Below, piece after piece: positions 1-9,600 of a stretch of 64,000 nucleotides of DNA (position 1 is the first letter of the stretch; each line of letters begins with the position of its first letter). The translations under genes were made by a program, and so were the position numbers. The notes under the pieces are model-generated. The model ran no database searches and was not told the DNA's origin. It saw nothing but the letters and a program-made list of their open reading frames with translations. This stretch comes from Croceibacter atlanticus HTCC2559 (GTDB lineage: Bacteria; Bacteroidota; Bacteroidia; Flavobacteriales; Flavobacteriaceae): NCBI RefSeq assembly GCF_000196315.1, contig NC_014230.1:868001-932000 (forward strand). Direction: 5' to 3'.

Positions 1-1
1 T

Positions 2-1225
2 AAACGTGCTTTAAGAGCCGAGTTACAAGCGGTAACTAAGTCTAACAACTTTGCTGGTCCTAACCTAGCATTAACCTTTACCAACCGTAATCTTTTTCAA
101 GGAGGTGAAACCTTAAATATTACGGGAAAAGTAGGATATGAAACACAATTTGCAAGTGGAGAAAATGCTGGTTTAAGTAGCATAACTTTAGGTTTGGGAG
201 CCGACTTAATTTTTCCTCGACTATTGTTTCCTGTAACAATTAGTAAGAATTACTTTAAATACGATATTCCTAAAACCAAGATTAGTTTAGAAGGAGATTA
301 TCTAAATAGAAGTCAGTTATACAGTATAACATCTGGTTCTGCAACTTTTGGATATTTATGGAATGCTAATAAGTATGTAACACACGAGCTTAACCCCATA
401 TCTATACAATACACAAAGCTTGGAAGCACTACAGATGAATTTAACCAGATTTTAGAAGACAACCCATTTTTACAAAACAGTTTTGAGCAACAGTTTATAG
501 CAGGTTTAACCTACTCTTTTTATTATAGCGAAATGGCCTCTCGTAGGACGCATCAATTTTATTTAAATACAAATTTAGATGTTGCAGGAAATACCGTTAG
601 TCTGTTTGGCCAAGAAGGTGACAATGGTAAAGACGAATTTTTAGGATTGGAGTATGCCCAATATGCAAAGTTAGACATAGATGTGCGTTACCATTTTAAC
701 TTTGGAAAAGAACAGAAAATAGCAACTCGCTTTTTTGCTGGTTATGGCTTGCCTTATGGAAATAGTGAGGTACTACCTTTTACAAAACAATTTTTTTCTG
801 GAGGTCCTTACAGTGTTCGTGCTTTTAGAACACGTAGTTTAGGTCCAGGAACTTTTCCCTTAAATAGCGAAGACGATAGGGAAGACACATTTTTTGATCA
901 AAGTGGTAATGTAAGATTAGAAGCAAATATAGAATACCGCTATCCTATATTTGGTGTAGTTAAAGGAGCTGTCTTTGCAGATGCTGGAAATGTTTGGAAT
1001 ACAAATAATGATGAAACGTCATTACCTGGCGGCGAGTTTTCTTCAAGCTTTATTAATGAGTTAGGAATTGGAGTAGGCACAGGCGTTCGCGTGGATATAC
1101 AAGGCTTTGTAATTCGCTTAGATTATGCAGTGCCAATACATACACCTTTTAAGCCTGAAGGTGAACGTTATGGATTTGAAATAGATAACTCTGTACTAAA
1201 CTTTGCTATTGGATACCCTTTCTAA
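2..1225 (+). CDS. Omp85/BamA-family outer-membrane protein, 3' part
   Basis: The reading frame is open from the window edge, so only the last 407 residues are visible and the true start lies upstream. The ATG-like start at 194 is internal to this frame. The visible part is a run of amphipathic beta strands ending in IGYPF, with the terminal Phe typical of outer-membrane barrels. The segment FFSGGPYSVRAFRTRSLGPG matches the conserved surface-antigen (D15) barrel region containing the (V/I)RG-like loop, here VRAF. Omp85 proteins fold or translocate proteins at the outer membrane. Whether this one is BamA, TamA or a lineage-specific paralogue cannot be told without the POTRA domains. It converges on the pigment cluster, with 39 bp between the two stops and no clear terminator. 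Confidence 0.8.
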   Translation, partial: KRALRAELQAVTKSNNFAGPNLALTFTNRNLFQGGETLNITGKVGYETQFASGENAGLSSITLGLGADLIFPRLLFPVTISKNYFKYDIPKTKISLEGDYLNRSQLYSITSGSATFGYLWNANKYVTHELNPISIQYTKLGSTTDEFNQILEDNPFLQNSFEQQFIAGLTYSFYYSEMASRRTHQFYLNTNLDVAGNTVSLFGQEGDNGKDEFLGLEYAQYAKLDIDVRYHFNFGKEQKIATRFFAGYGLPYGNSEVLPFTKQFFSGGPYSVRAFRTRSLGPGTFPLNSEDDREDTFFDQSGNVRLEANIEYRYPIFGVVKGAVFADAGNVWNTNNDETSLPGGEFSSSFINELGIGVGTGVRVDIQGFVIRLDYAVPIHTPFKPEGERYGFEIDNSVLNFAIGYPF

Positions 1226-1264
1226 AACCAGAGCTGTAAGCGTTAAATTTGTTGAAAAATATTA

Positions 1265-2554
1265 CTAAGGCCTTAAATCAATTAAATCAATTGGTTTTCT
1301 GCTCATTTTAGGAAACCGAATAGCGTTTAAAGATGCTTTATCATGAAACTCAACGCGTGGCAACACACGAAGTTTTGCTCTAAAATGATCTTTAATCTCT
1401 TGCAGAAATGCTTCAGAAGGATGTTCTGTAGCTATTTTAATTAATATTTCATCTGTTCCTAAATCATTGTGAGAAATTTCAATCACAAAACAAGATATTT
1501 CATTAAAGTGATTAAGTACATTATACATTGCTGGCGGATACAATGTGGTGCCTTTATATTTAATCATTTGTTTTTTTCTTCCTACAACTGGTCCTAAACG
1601 CATAGTGTTTCTTCCACAAGAACAAGGTTCTGTATGTGCTTTAACCATATCTCCGGTTTTAAAACGTAATAATGGCATTGCCTCTACACCTAAAGTAGTT
1701 ATAGTAAGTTCTCCAACCTCACCATTCTTAACGGGATTATTCTTTGCGTCTAATATTTCTGCAATAATAAGTTCAGGATGATGATGTCCTCCTTGGTGTT
1801 CTGAGCACTCATTAAAGGCAGTACTCATTTCTGTGGAGGCATATGTAGAGTATAGCTCTATATCCCAAGCAGACGTTATCTTTTCAGACAATACATTTAA
1901 CGAAAAATCATCATTTCTTATAGGTTCACCAATACAAATAGCGCCTTTTACTCCAGTATCTTTTAAACTAATATCATGTTGATTTGCAAACTCAATAAGC
2001 TTTAATAAAAAAGAAGGCACACAGATAAGATATGTAGGCTTAAACTTCTTAATGGTATCCCATTGTAATTCTGGAATACCAGAACCTACTCGTATGATTC
2101 CAGAACCAAGCTTGCGGCTCCCTAAAAAATAGGCCAAGCCTGCCATAAATCTTCGATCTATAGTGGTCATTAATTGTAAGACATCATCTTTTTGCACACC
2201 GCTACATGCAAAAGAAATAGCCTCGTTATATGCTAATCTATCTAAATCTTTATCTGTTAGTGCAAATATTACGGGCTCGCCTAATGTGCCAGAAGTTGTT
2301 ACATAATCTACAATCTTATGATTTGGAACACAGATAAATTGGTTGTTGTGTTGCTGTAGGTCTTCTTTAGTTGTTACTGGTAAATGTGTTAAATCTTCAA
2401 GTGTTTGTATTAACGATGGCTTAATGTTTTCACTTTTAAAAAGGTTCTTATAATATGTAGAATGCTCAGAAATGTAGGACAACATTTCTTTAAGTTTCAA
2501 TTCCTGAAACATTTTTATTTTAACCGCAGATTGCGTTTCAATTTCTGGAATCAT
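1265..2554 (-). CDS. PaaK-like adenylate-forming (acyl/aryl-CoA or ACP ligase) enzyme
   Basis: This protein of 429 aa belongs to the phenylacetate-CoA ligase/CapK branch of the ANL superfamily. Visible motifs are TSGTLGEP (about residues 87-94, phosphate-binding loop), YASTE (238-242), the KTGD aspartate motif (299-302) and GRKKQMIKYKG (325-335, hinge and C-terminal core). A CxC pair at 311-313 resembles the small metal-binding loop of some PaaK proteins. The family adenylates a carboxylate and passes it to CoA or a carrier. As the last gene of the pigment operon, one base from the C45 hydrolase gene, it plausibly activates the 4-hydroxycinnamate starter or the finished polyene acid. The substrate is inferred from context only. 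Confidence 0.78.
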   Translation of the reverse strand: MIPEIETQSAVKIKMFQELKLKEMLSYISEHSTYYKNLFKSENIKPSLIQTLEDLTHLPVTTKEDLQQHNNQFICVPNHKIVDYVTTSGTLGEPVIFALTDKDLDRLAYNEAISFACSGVQKDDVLQLMTTIDRRFMAGLAYFLGSRKLGSGIIRVGSGIPELQWDTIKKFKPTYLICVPSFLLKLIEFANQHDISLKDTGVKGAICIGEPIRNDDFSLNVLSEKITSAWDIELYSTYASTEMSTAFNECSEHQGGHHHPELIIAEILDAKNNPVKNGEVGELTITTLGVEAMPLLRFKTGDMVKAHTEPCSCGRNTMRLGPVVGRKKQMIKYKGTTLYPPAMYNVLNHFNEISCFVIEISHNDLGTDEILIKIATEHPSEAFLQEIKDHFRAKLRVLPRVEFHDKASLNAIRFPKMSRKPIDLIDLRP

Positions 2555-2555
2555 A

Positions 2556-4229
2556 TTAATTTACCTTCAATTTTTTAATGTACAAATTTATACGCTCTTC
2601 ATCTGGAAGTGTTGTAATAACTTTTGTCTTAGCATCTTGAAATGCTATTAATGCTGCAGCTTTATAGCCTTTGTTTAAGTAGTACAATCCTTGTAGATAA
2701 TACGGTTTCCAATAGTCAGGATTTAATGAGATAAGTGTATTAAATTTTACTCTAGGAATGTCATCTTCTTGCTTTAGGAGCATTTCAACTTCACGCTCTA
2801 AAACTCTGTAAGCCTCATAGTTTTTATAAGCTTCTGTAGTTAAAAACTTATCTTTTGAAATATTTAATGTTGACGTAGATAAACTTGTATTGTTCAATTT
2901 CGAATTGTCTTTTGAAAAAATCTCATTTAAATCATAAGCTACAAATTCGCCTAATTGATAGGGGTTAGAAGACACCCAAACCTTTAATTGCTCTGGCTGA
3001 AACACAATGCCATGATGTGCTAAGAGCTGATTTAATGCTTTTTCATTACCATAACCTAACGGCTGGTTATTCAAGCCCTTTTTATTTCTTAAGATAGAGA
3101 CAGCTTCAGTAACACTCAATTTATGTTCTTGAGATAAGAGTTCTTGCATACGGTCATATCTATATTGAGAATGACTGTTTTTAATCCAATCTAAATTTCG
3201 TTGGTCTTGTTGGTAAGCTTCACTTTGAAAGTGGTTAGAACAAATTAGCTGTTGTGCACTATTTGGCACCTCATACACTCCAAAGTTTGAAGGAGAAACT
3301 TCAATTAAAGCCGCTTTCCCATCTTTTGCGCTTCCTATAAAAATTGCTTCAGATACAAACACCTCTCTTTTTTTTGCAATAGCTACAGCTTCATCTATAG
3401 TAGCTGCATATTGTAGTATTTCTCTAGCTACAATTGATATTGGAGTCTTTGCAATTAATGGAATTTTAGATTTTCCTGCATTTATTGTTACCGTTAATCC
3501 TTGATTGTTCATGCCAGAAACAACACCCATCATGCCGCCCCAAGTATAAGACATATACTTATAGCCATTATCTGGATTTACAAATGCTATTATCTTTTCT
3601 TCAGCAAACTCATCTCCTGCATAAAAGTCGAAATTTCTTCCAATTAGTAAGTCACCATTTTCAGACTTCTCATCCCAAACAGCAAATGAAGAACAACCAA
3701 CTAAAGCTAAGTCTTGTAATGCATGACCTATGTCATGCGCACCGTGAAGATATAATGATCTTAAATACGGAGATGCTATATAATCATACTCGTGCCCAGA
3801 GTATCTTGAAACACCATAAATTTCTGTCTTAAACTCTTCGGGAATATAAGTGTACATTTTACGATTATACCACGCTAAGAATTTTCGTAAAACGCCTTGC
3901 CAAGTTTTATTAGGTACAAGATCATTTACTTTAGTAAAGAAAACAGACTCTTGCTTAATAATAAGCTCTTTTGTGAGGCTGCCAGTAATTAGTCCACGCT
4001 CTAAAGGGTCTCCTTCTACATAAAGTTCCCAAAGACCTTGCTTATTTTTTGTCAAGAAATTTTGTTCAATTCTAAATGTGGAGTCATTTACCGTTTCTCG
4101 CTCTACAATAGTTGAATTGTATGGAGCTGTTATTGGCTTATGGTTAATAGATTTATTAACACCACAAGACCACATTAGTCCAAGGAAAAGTATGTATATA
4201 GGTTTATATGTAAATTTTTTGTTGAACAT
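2556..4229 (-). CDS. C45-family (AAT-like) Ntn hydrolase/acyltransferase lipoprotein
   Basis: The protein has 557 aa and begins with a lipoprotein signal peptide whose likely lipidated Cys is residue 22 (LMWSC). The middle carries the acyl-CoA:6-aminopenicillanate acyltransferase-type fold of N-terminal nucleophile enzymes. LVGCSSFAVWD places the candidate self-cleavage nucleophile at Cys179, followed by GRNFDFY and GMNNQGLTVTINAG. These enzymes mature by autoproteolysis before the Cys and make or break amide or ester bonds. The C-terminal ~130 residues look like a helical TPR-like tail. The gene adjoins the cupin gene with no spacer. Flexirubins are esters of an aryl polyene acid, so an ester- or amide-forming role is possible, but this is inference. 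Confidence 0.75.
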   Translation of the reverse strand: MFNKKFTYKPIYILFLGLMWSCGVNKSINHKPITAPYNSTIVERETVNDSTFRIEQNFLTKNKQGLWELYVEGDPLERGLITGSLTKELIIKQESVFFTKVNDLVPNKTWQGVLRKFLAWYNRKMYTYIPEEFKTEIYGVSRYSGHEYDYIASPYLRSLYLHGAHDIGHALQDLALVGCSSFAVWDEKSENGDLLIGRNFDFYAGDEFAEEKIIAFVNPDNGYKYMSYTWGGMMGVVSGMNNQGLTVTINAGKSKIPLIAKTPISIVAREILQYAATIDEAVAIAKKREVFVSEAIFIGSAKDGKAALIEVSPSNFGVYEVPNSAQQLICSNHFQSEAYQQDQRNLDWIKNSHSQYRYDRMQELLSQEHKLSVTEAVSILRNKKGLNNQPLGYGNEKALNQLLAHHGIVFQPEQLKVWVSSNPYQLGEFVAYDLNEIFSKDNSKLNNTSLSTSTLNISKDKFLTTEAYKNYEAYRVLEREVEMLLKQEDDIPRVKFNTLISLNPDYWKPYYLQGLYYLNKGYKAAALIAFQDAKTKVITTLPDEERINLYIKKLKVN

Positions 4230-5108
4230 TTAAAGCGTCCCGTTGTCTAATTTCTCTTGAGTCTTTTTCTTAACTAGGTTCTCTTTGTAGTCTAGCCATT
4301 TTTGTCCTCTAATCTTACGCATAGCATTTTCAAAATGACGCATTATAAACACATTATAAAGTAATGTGCCCAGTTTTTTGGGAGATCTAGGAAACGCTCG
4401 TAAAGACATAGAAAATCCTGCGGTATCATAACTTACATAATGCCAATAACCGCTAGGAATAAAAAGAGCATCGCCATGGTGTAACACTGCTTTTATACCG
4501 TGTGCTTTTTTTAAGGCAGGATAGCTTTTAAAGTCTGGTTGTTCTATATTAATTTTTTCTATGTTATGAATGGTATAAGGCACACGGTAAAGATATTTTG
4601 TTTGTTCTGGCGGAAATAACCATACTGTTTTTTTGCCATGAAAATGAAACAGCATGTTATTAGCCAAATCTATATCGTAATGCATAAGGACTTTAGAGCC
4701 TTCTCCTCCAAAAAATAACACAGGTAACTTTTTAAAAAACTTGAGTCCGATGTCGGGATATTTAAAATCTTTAGTTAATTCTGGAATGTGGTTAAGGATG
4801 TTAAAAAAGAACATTCTAAGATCTGTGGGCTCTTTTTTAAGAAGCTCTATATAATCTTTAAGCTTCATTTTTTTTACAGGTTCTGCAGAGCTTTGCCTTC
4901 CTTTAGTAGGAACACTATCATAAAGAGGCACTGTTAAATTACCAGCTAAAGATTTTATATAATCTAAACTCCACGTTTTATAAGCAGGCCAATTTTTTGT
5001 TAGGTTACCTATAACAACAGGTTTTTGAGTTTTGAAATAGTTGTTTGTAAATTGGTCTTTAGATATAGTCTCAACACGATCTGCAGCAGTTGTTTTAATA
5101 CTATCCAT
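4230..5108 (-). CDS. JmjC-type cupin (cupin_8) protein, putative Fe(II)/2-oxoglutarate oxygenase
   Basis: This 292-aa protein has the cupin-like JmjC fold. The metal triad is visible as H143-x-D145 (MHYDID) and distal H223 (SGYWHYV). FHFHGKKTVWLFPPEQ gives the central strand with Lys159/160 as candidate 2-oxoglutarate ligands. Family members hydroxylate proteins or small molecules using Fe(II) and 2-oxoglutarate. It has no signal peptide, so it should be cytoplasmic. It sits between the CrtI-like flavoprotein and the C45 lipoprotein genes and reads in the same direction, which suggests a tailoring role in pigment synthesis. Its substrate is unknown. Confidence 0.75.
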   Translation of the reverse strand: MDSIKTTAADRVETISKDQFTNNYFKTQKPVVIGNLTKNWPAYKTWSLDYIKSLAGNLTVPLYDSVPTKGRQSSAEPVKKMKLKDYIELLKKEPTDLRMFFFNILNHIPELTKDFKYPDIGLKFFKKLPVLFFGGEGSKVLMHYDIDLANNMLFHFHGKKTVWLFPPEQTKYLYRVPYTIHNIEKINIEQPDFKSYPALKKAHGIKAVLHHGDALFIPSGYWHYVSYDTAGFSMSLRAFPRSPKKLGTLLYNVFIMRHFENAMRKIRGQKWLDYKENLVKKKTQEKLDNGTL

Positions 5109-5143
5109 AACGCATTAATAGTTTAAAATGAGAATGTAAATGC

Positions 5144-6670
5144 TTAATTGCTTTCCCATACTTTTTTCATTAAATACTCTGTTCCTAAAATTTCTCCACA
5201 AGTTAATACACCGCTTATTGTAACGCCTAGAATACCGTGCATATTTGTACTCTGTCCTGTAAAGAATAGATTTTCTATCTTGGTTCTTGCAGAAACATTA
5301 GAGTGTAATGGAAAATTCACATCTTTTTCGTACCCATACATTGAGCCTCTATTACTACCAATATAATCTCTGTATGAAAGTGGTGTTGAGGTGTACACAG
5401 TTTCAATACAAGCTCTAATATCTGGAAATTTTTTCTCTAATTCTTTTATAAATTGTTCTGTTTTTTCTTCCTTAAACTCTTTATAGGTTTGGCCTCTGTT
5501 GTTCTTGTGAGTAACTGTATTAAAGGTGTCTTCCCAAGGTTTTACTTCGTCATAATTCATATAGGCTAAGGCTGTAAAATTGTCTGCCCAAATGTCATTA
5601 TTAGTTTTTGGACCCATAGAAATCATATAAGATTCTGGCCAAGATTCATTGGTGTAGTTTTGGGAAGACCAAACAGAATCTTCCGATTTGTAGTGGTATA
5701 CATTGTAATTCTTGTAGCGAAAGGTATTTGGCTTTAAAACTACGTGAAGGCTAAATGCAGCTATTGTACTTTTTATATTTTTTATTCGTTTAATATAGGA
5801 TTTTCGTAAAGCATCTGTCTTCAGAATATCTAAGGTTAACTTTGGTTCTATATTCGAAATAAATGTTTTTCCTTTTATTATGTGACCTTGGTTTGTTTTA
5901 ACAGATACAGCAGTTTTGCCCTCACAAGTAATTTCTGTAACTTCTTGATGTTTAAATGCATGACCGCCATTTTCAAACAACCGTTTTATTAAAAACTTAG
6001 ATATTTGGCTTCCTCCGTTTAAGCACCTATAGGCACTTTTAATATAAGAGTCAACAGATAAGGCGTGTACATAAAATGGCGTTTTATCTCCTTGACCAGC
6101 ATAAAGCAAATTTGTTCCTGCCAATACGGCTTTTAATGTGTTGTTGTCTGTTATAGAATCTATATAAGATTTTGCACTTTCTTCAAACAAGTTAAAATCA
6201 TCATATTCTGGTTTCCCAACTTTCATACAGTATAAGGGAAACTTAGATGTAGTATCTTGAAGCTTTTTGCAATATTCAGAAATTGCTGTCTCTTCTTGAG
6301 GAAATTCTTCTAATAATGTGGCTTTAAAGTTATCTATACCTTGAGCGTGGCGGTATTCTTTGTCATTTTCTCCAAATGTTATAACATCAAAACCATCTTT
6401 ATCTAACTTTTTTAGTTTTAGGTCGTCTATAATATCTAAATATTTAAAATATTGATACATATTTTGACCTTCTTCTAGTCCGCCTATATAATGCACACCT
6501 GTATCAAAAATTGTTTTTTCTCTTACAAAGGTTTGTAGGTTTCCGCCATATTGGTTGTTTTTTTCCAAAATGCAGACACTATATCCTTCTTTTGCAAAGA
6601 TATTTCCAGCTACAAGACCACCTAAGCCACTTCCTATAATTACAATATCGTATTCTTGCTTTAACTTCAA
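5144..6670 (-). CDS. CrtI/phytoene desaturase-like FAD oxidoreductase
   Basis: The 508-aa flavoprotein starts with the Rossmann dinucleotide motif (IIGSGLGGLVAG, residues 11-22) and ends with the C-terminal FAD motif FFTGQSTNMHGILGVTISG, both typical of phytoene desaturases and retinol saturases. The family oxidises, isomerises or saturates polyene chains. The start is a TTG overlapping the TGA stop of the upstream MMPL gene (TTGA), implying translational coupling. In aryl-polyene clusters such an enzyme could adjust double bonds or hydroxylate the aryl end. No carotenoid genes (crtB, crtE) are nearby, so the polyene pigment is the likelier substrate than phytoene. Confidence 0.8.
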   Translation of the reverse strand: MKLKQEYDIVIIGSGLGGLVAGNIFAKEGYSVCILEKNNQYGGNLQTFVREKTIFDTGVHYIGGLEEGQNMYQYFKYLDIIDDLKLKKLDKDGFDVITFGENDKEYRHAQGIDNFKATLLEEFPQEETAISEYCKKLQDTTSKFPLYCMKVGKPEYDDFNLFEESAKSYIDSITDNNTLKAVLAGTNLLYAGQGDKTPFYVHALSVDSYIKSAYRCLNGGSQISKFLIKRLFENGGHAFKHQEVTEITCEGKTAVSVKTNQGHIIKGKTFISNIEPKLTLDILKTDALRKSYIKRIKNIKSTIAAFSLHVVLKPNTFRYKNYNVYHYKSEDSVWSSQNYTNESWPESYMISMGPKTNNDIWADNFTALAYMNYDEVKPWEDTFNTVTHKNNRGQTYKEFKEEKTEQFIKELEKKFPDIRACIETVYTSTPLSYRDYIGSNRGSMYGYEKDVNFPLHSNVSARTKIENLFFTGQSTNMHGILGVTISGVLTCGEILGTEYLMKKVWESN

Positions 6671-9600
6671 TCTTCAATTTTTTTAAAGATACTAAGATTG
6701 TCTTCTTTAGTTATTAATTTAAATGCGTTTGTATTACCAACTCTGTTTAATATACCATTTGAATTTATAATAATGATACTCTTATAGTTGCTGAAATTAA
6801 TTGTTATTTCATCTTCAGAAAAGTTATCTAAAATTAAAACAGATGCAGGCGTATTTAAAACGTCTTCTATCTTGTTGTAAAAGTTTAATTTATAATCTGA
6901 ATGAGAAGTGTAGCTATTGTTAAGTCTATCCAAATCTTTTGTATTCTTAATAGCACTATAAATTTTACGATTTGGTGCGTGTAACGCCAATAAGATATCT
7001 AACTGTCCTTTATGGTTGCCAAGGTGTGCAATAGTTTCCTTTTTGTCTAGAAAATTAATAATATGGAAATAGATTGTCTTATTTTTTTCTAGATCTAATT
7101 TTACGTTTTCAAACAGTTTGTGTCCTTTGTATTTGTACTCGTTTAAAATTCTATCTTTAAAATAGGTTTCTGTTTCAATCCTGTTTCTTAGGTTATTAAA
7201 TTCAGATTTAAAGTATTGGCTTATAAGTTTAGATTTTTCTTTGTATGAAGTGCCGTAAGCTTCACTGTTGTAGGGAATACGCTTTAAAACTTCAACAGTA
7301 ATTTTACCATCTTTAATAGCAAAACTACCTTTAGGAAGCACTTCACTATTACCGTGAATAAGAATAGGAATTATGTCTAATTTTAATTCTTCAGCTAAAT
7401 AAAATGCACCTTTATGAAAACGCCTTATGTAGTTAGTTTTAGATCTTGTGCCTTCTGGAAATGCCATTAAACTGTAACCTTCATCTACTTTTTTCTTTAA
7501 ATGCGACACGCCTTTCTCAATACCTCCAGAAACTGGATAAAATCCTGCTAATTGAACAGCCTTACCAAATATTGGGGAATTATAAACCCAGTCGTTAACC
7601 AAAAAAATAAGTTTTGGATGCATCATTCCTATCACGAGGATATCTAAAAAAGAGGTATGATTGGCTATAAGTATTGCTGGTTTATCAAACGTTTCTTTTG
7701 TTGTATTAATAACTTCTTTTTTTACAAACGGATTGGTGTTTAACACAGATTTCATAAAACCAGATATTGTTTTATGAAGAACAATCATTTTACTGCTCTT
7801 TTTAATTGGTAAAACCTTCATTACCGTAACACTTAACAGAGATAGAAGTAATCCTCCTAAGCCATAATATAAAAATGAGAAACCAGAATGTATTAGTTGT
7901 CTTAGTGTGGCTGGCAATTGGTGCTTAGAGCCAACCAATACTCGAAATAATAAAGGTTGTATTGTAAAAGCACAAAACATTGCAGAGAATATCCCAATTA
8001 TGCAAACCAAAGCTATACTGTATAATGCAGGATGCTTGGTAAAGATTAATACACCAATGCCCAATATGGTTGTTATTACAGAAAGTGTGATTGAGGTTTT
8101 GTGAGTATATAGAGTTGGTGTCCCAAAACGGTACTCTTTTAACAAGCCGTTGGTCATAAAAATGCAATAATCTACACCTAGACCAAAAATAAATGTAGAG
8201 ATTATGATGTTAAAAATATTAAACTCTAAACCTATTAACCCCATAAGGCCAATAGTTAATAGCCAACTTAATAGTATAGGTATACTGGTAATTAGTGTAA
8301 GAGTTATGCTTTTATAAAAAAGCAATAAAAGAACAACCACTACAATTAATGAATATCTAATAAGCTTATTAAAATCTGTTTTAAGGTTACCAAGTAGTGT
8401 TTCATTTATTTGCTGCCTATCTATAACAATCGTATTTTCTAAAGTTTTAAATGCATCTTTTACTTCTGTAACCTTTGCCTCTTTAACCTTGACTAAAGAA
8501 GTTACTGTAGTAAAGCCATTTTTAGTAGAAATATAGTCTGCAAGATTTATAGACGCCAAAGAATTATAGTCTGCAACATTAATAGGAGAAAAGGGTTTTT
8601 CTAAGACTCCATAAAAGGTGTTGAATGTAGTAGGTTTAAACCCAAACTTTGAACCTTCTGTTACCATCTCTTGTTGTAGTCGAGCTGTTTTTGTAGAATC
8701 CCAAAAGGTGTTCCAAGCTGAGATTTTTTCTTGTTGTAACGCTTTAGATTGTACAAGTGCACCAACATTGCTAAAGTTTAAAACTGTCTTATTTTCCTCA
8801 AGCGCGTTTAGTGTTTTATATATGTTGTCATTTTGCTGAAGAGCAGTTTGTAGAGTGTCACTATAACCGGTAATGTAAATAGATTTAGCTGAAAAATTTG
8901 TGAGCCTGTCTAAGCGTTGTTTAGCTTCAATTAAAGACTTTGGCTCATAATTAAGTTTAGAGATGTCATTATTAAATGAAGCGCTTTGATAAGTAAAGGC
9001 ACTAACTATAAATAAAACTATTAAAGTGCCAATTACCCATTTGTTTCTGTGAAATGAAAATTTAGAAAAGGAATCTATTATGTTAGATTTTTCTTGAATC
9101 TTTGAGTTTACACGATACACTTGCGGTATAAAAATTAAGGCAAAAACTGAAGCGCCAAGAACACTTATTGCAGCAAAAATCCCTAAATCTTGTAGTGCTT
9201 GTGACTTAATGAAAATTAAACATAAAAAAGCCATTGCAGTGGTTAAACTGCTCATTAAAATCGGCTTGGTCACATCTTTGTATAACGCTTTTACATCTGC
9301 GTTGTTTCTTAAATGCGTAAGAATATGTAGAGAATAGTCTAAAGTTACACCTAATAATACTGAGCCAATACCTAAGGATATTGCAGAAATTTGAGTTCTT
9401 ATTAGAAAAAGAGAAGCAATTGAAAGTAATCCTCCAAAAAGGGTTGGAACAAACAGTACTAAAGGTATTTGCACCTTTCTGTAAAAGAAAGCAAAAATAA
9501 GTAGCAAAATAGCCATTGCTATACCAACAGTATACTGTACATCTAATTTTATTTGCTTTGCATTTGCTACTGCAACAAGAACACCACCATAAACTTCTAA

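Noticed and set aside
3485-3832. 115-aa plus-strand frame in the C45 hydrolase gene
   Set aside because: It is antisense to a well-supported protein and shows no domain or signal.
5144-6670. Carotenoid phytoene desaturase (crtI)
   Set aside because: No crtB, crtE, crtZ or crtY neighbours; it sits inside an aryl-polyene operon and is translationally coupled to its exporter gene.
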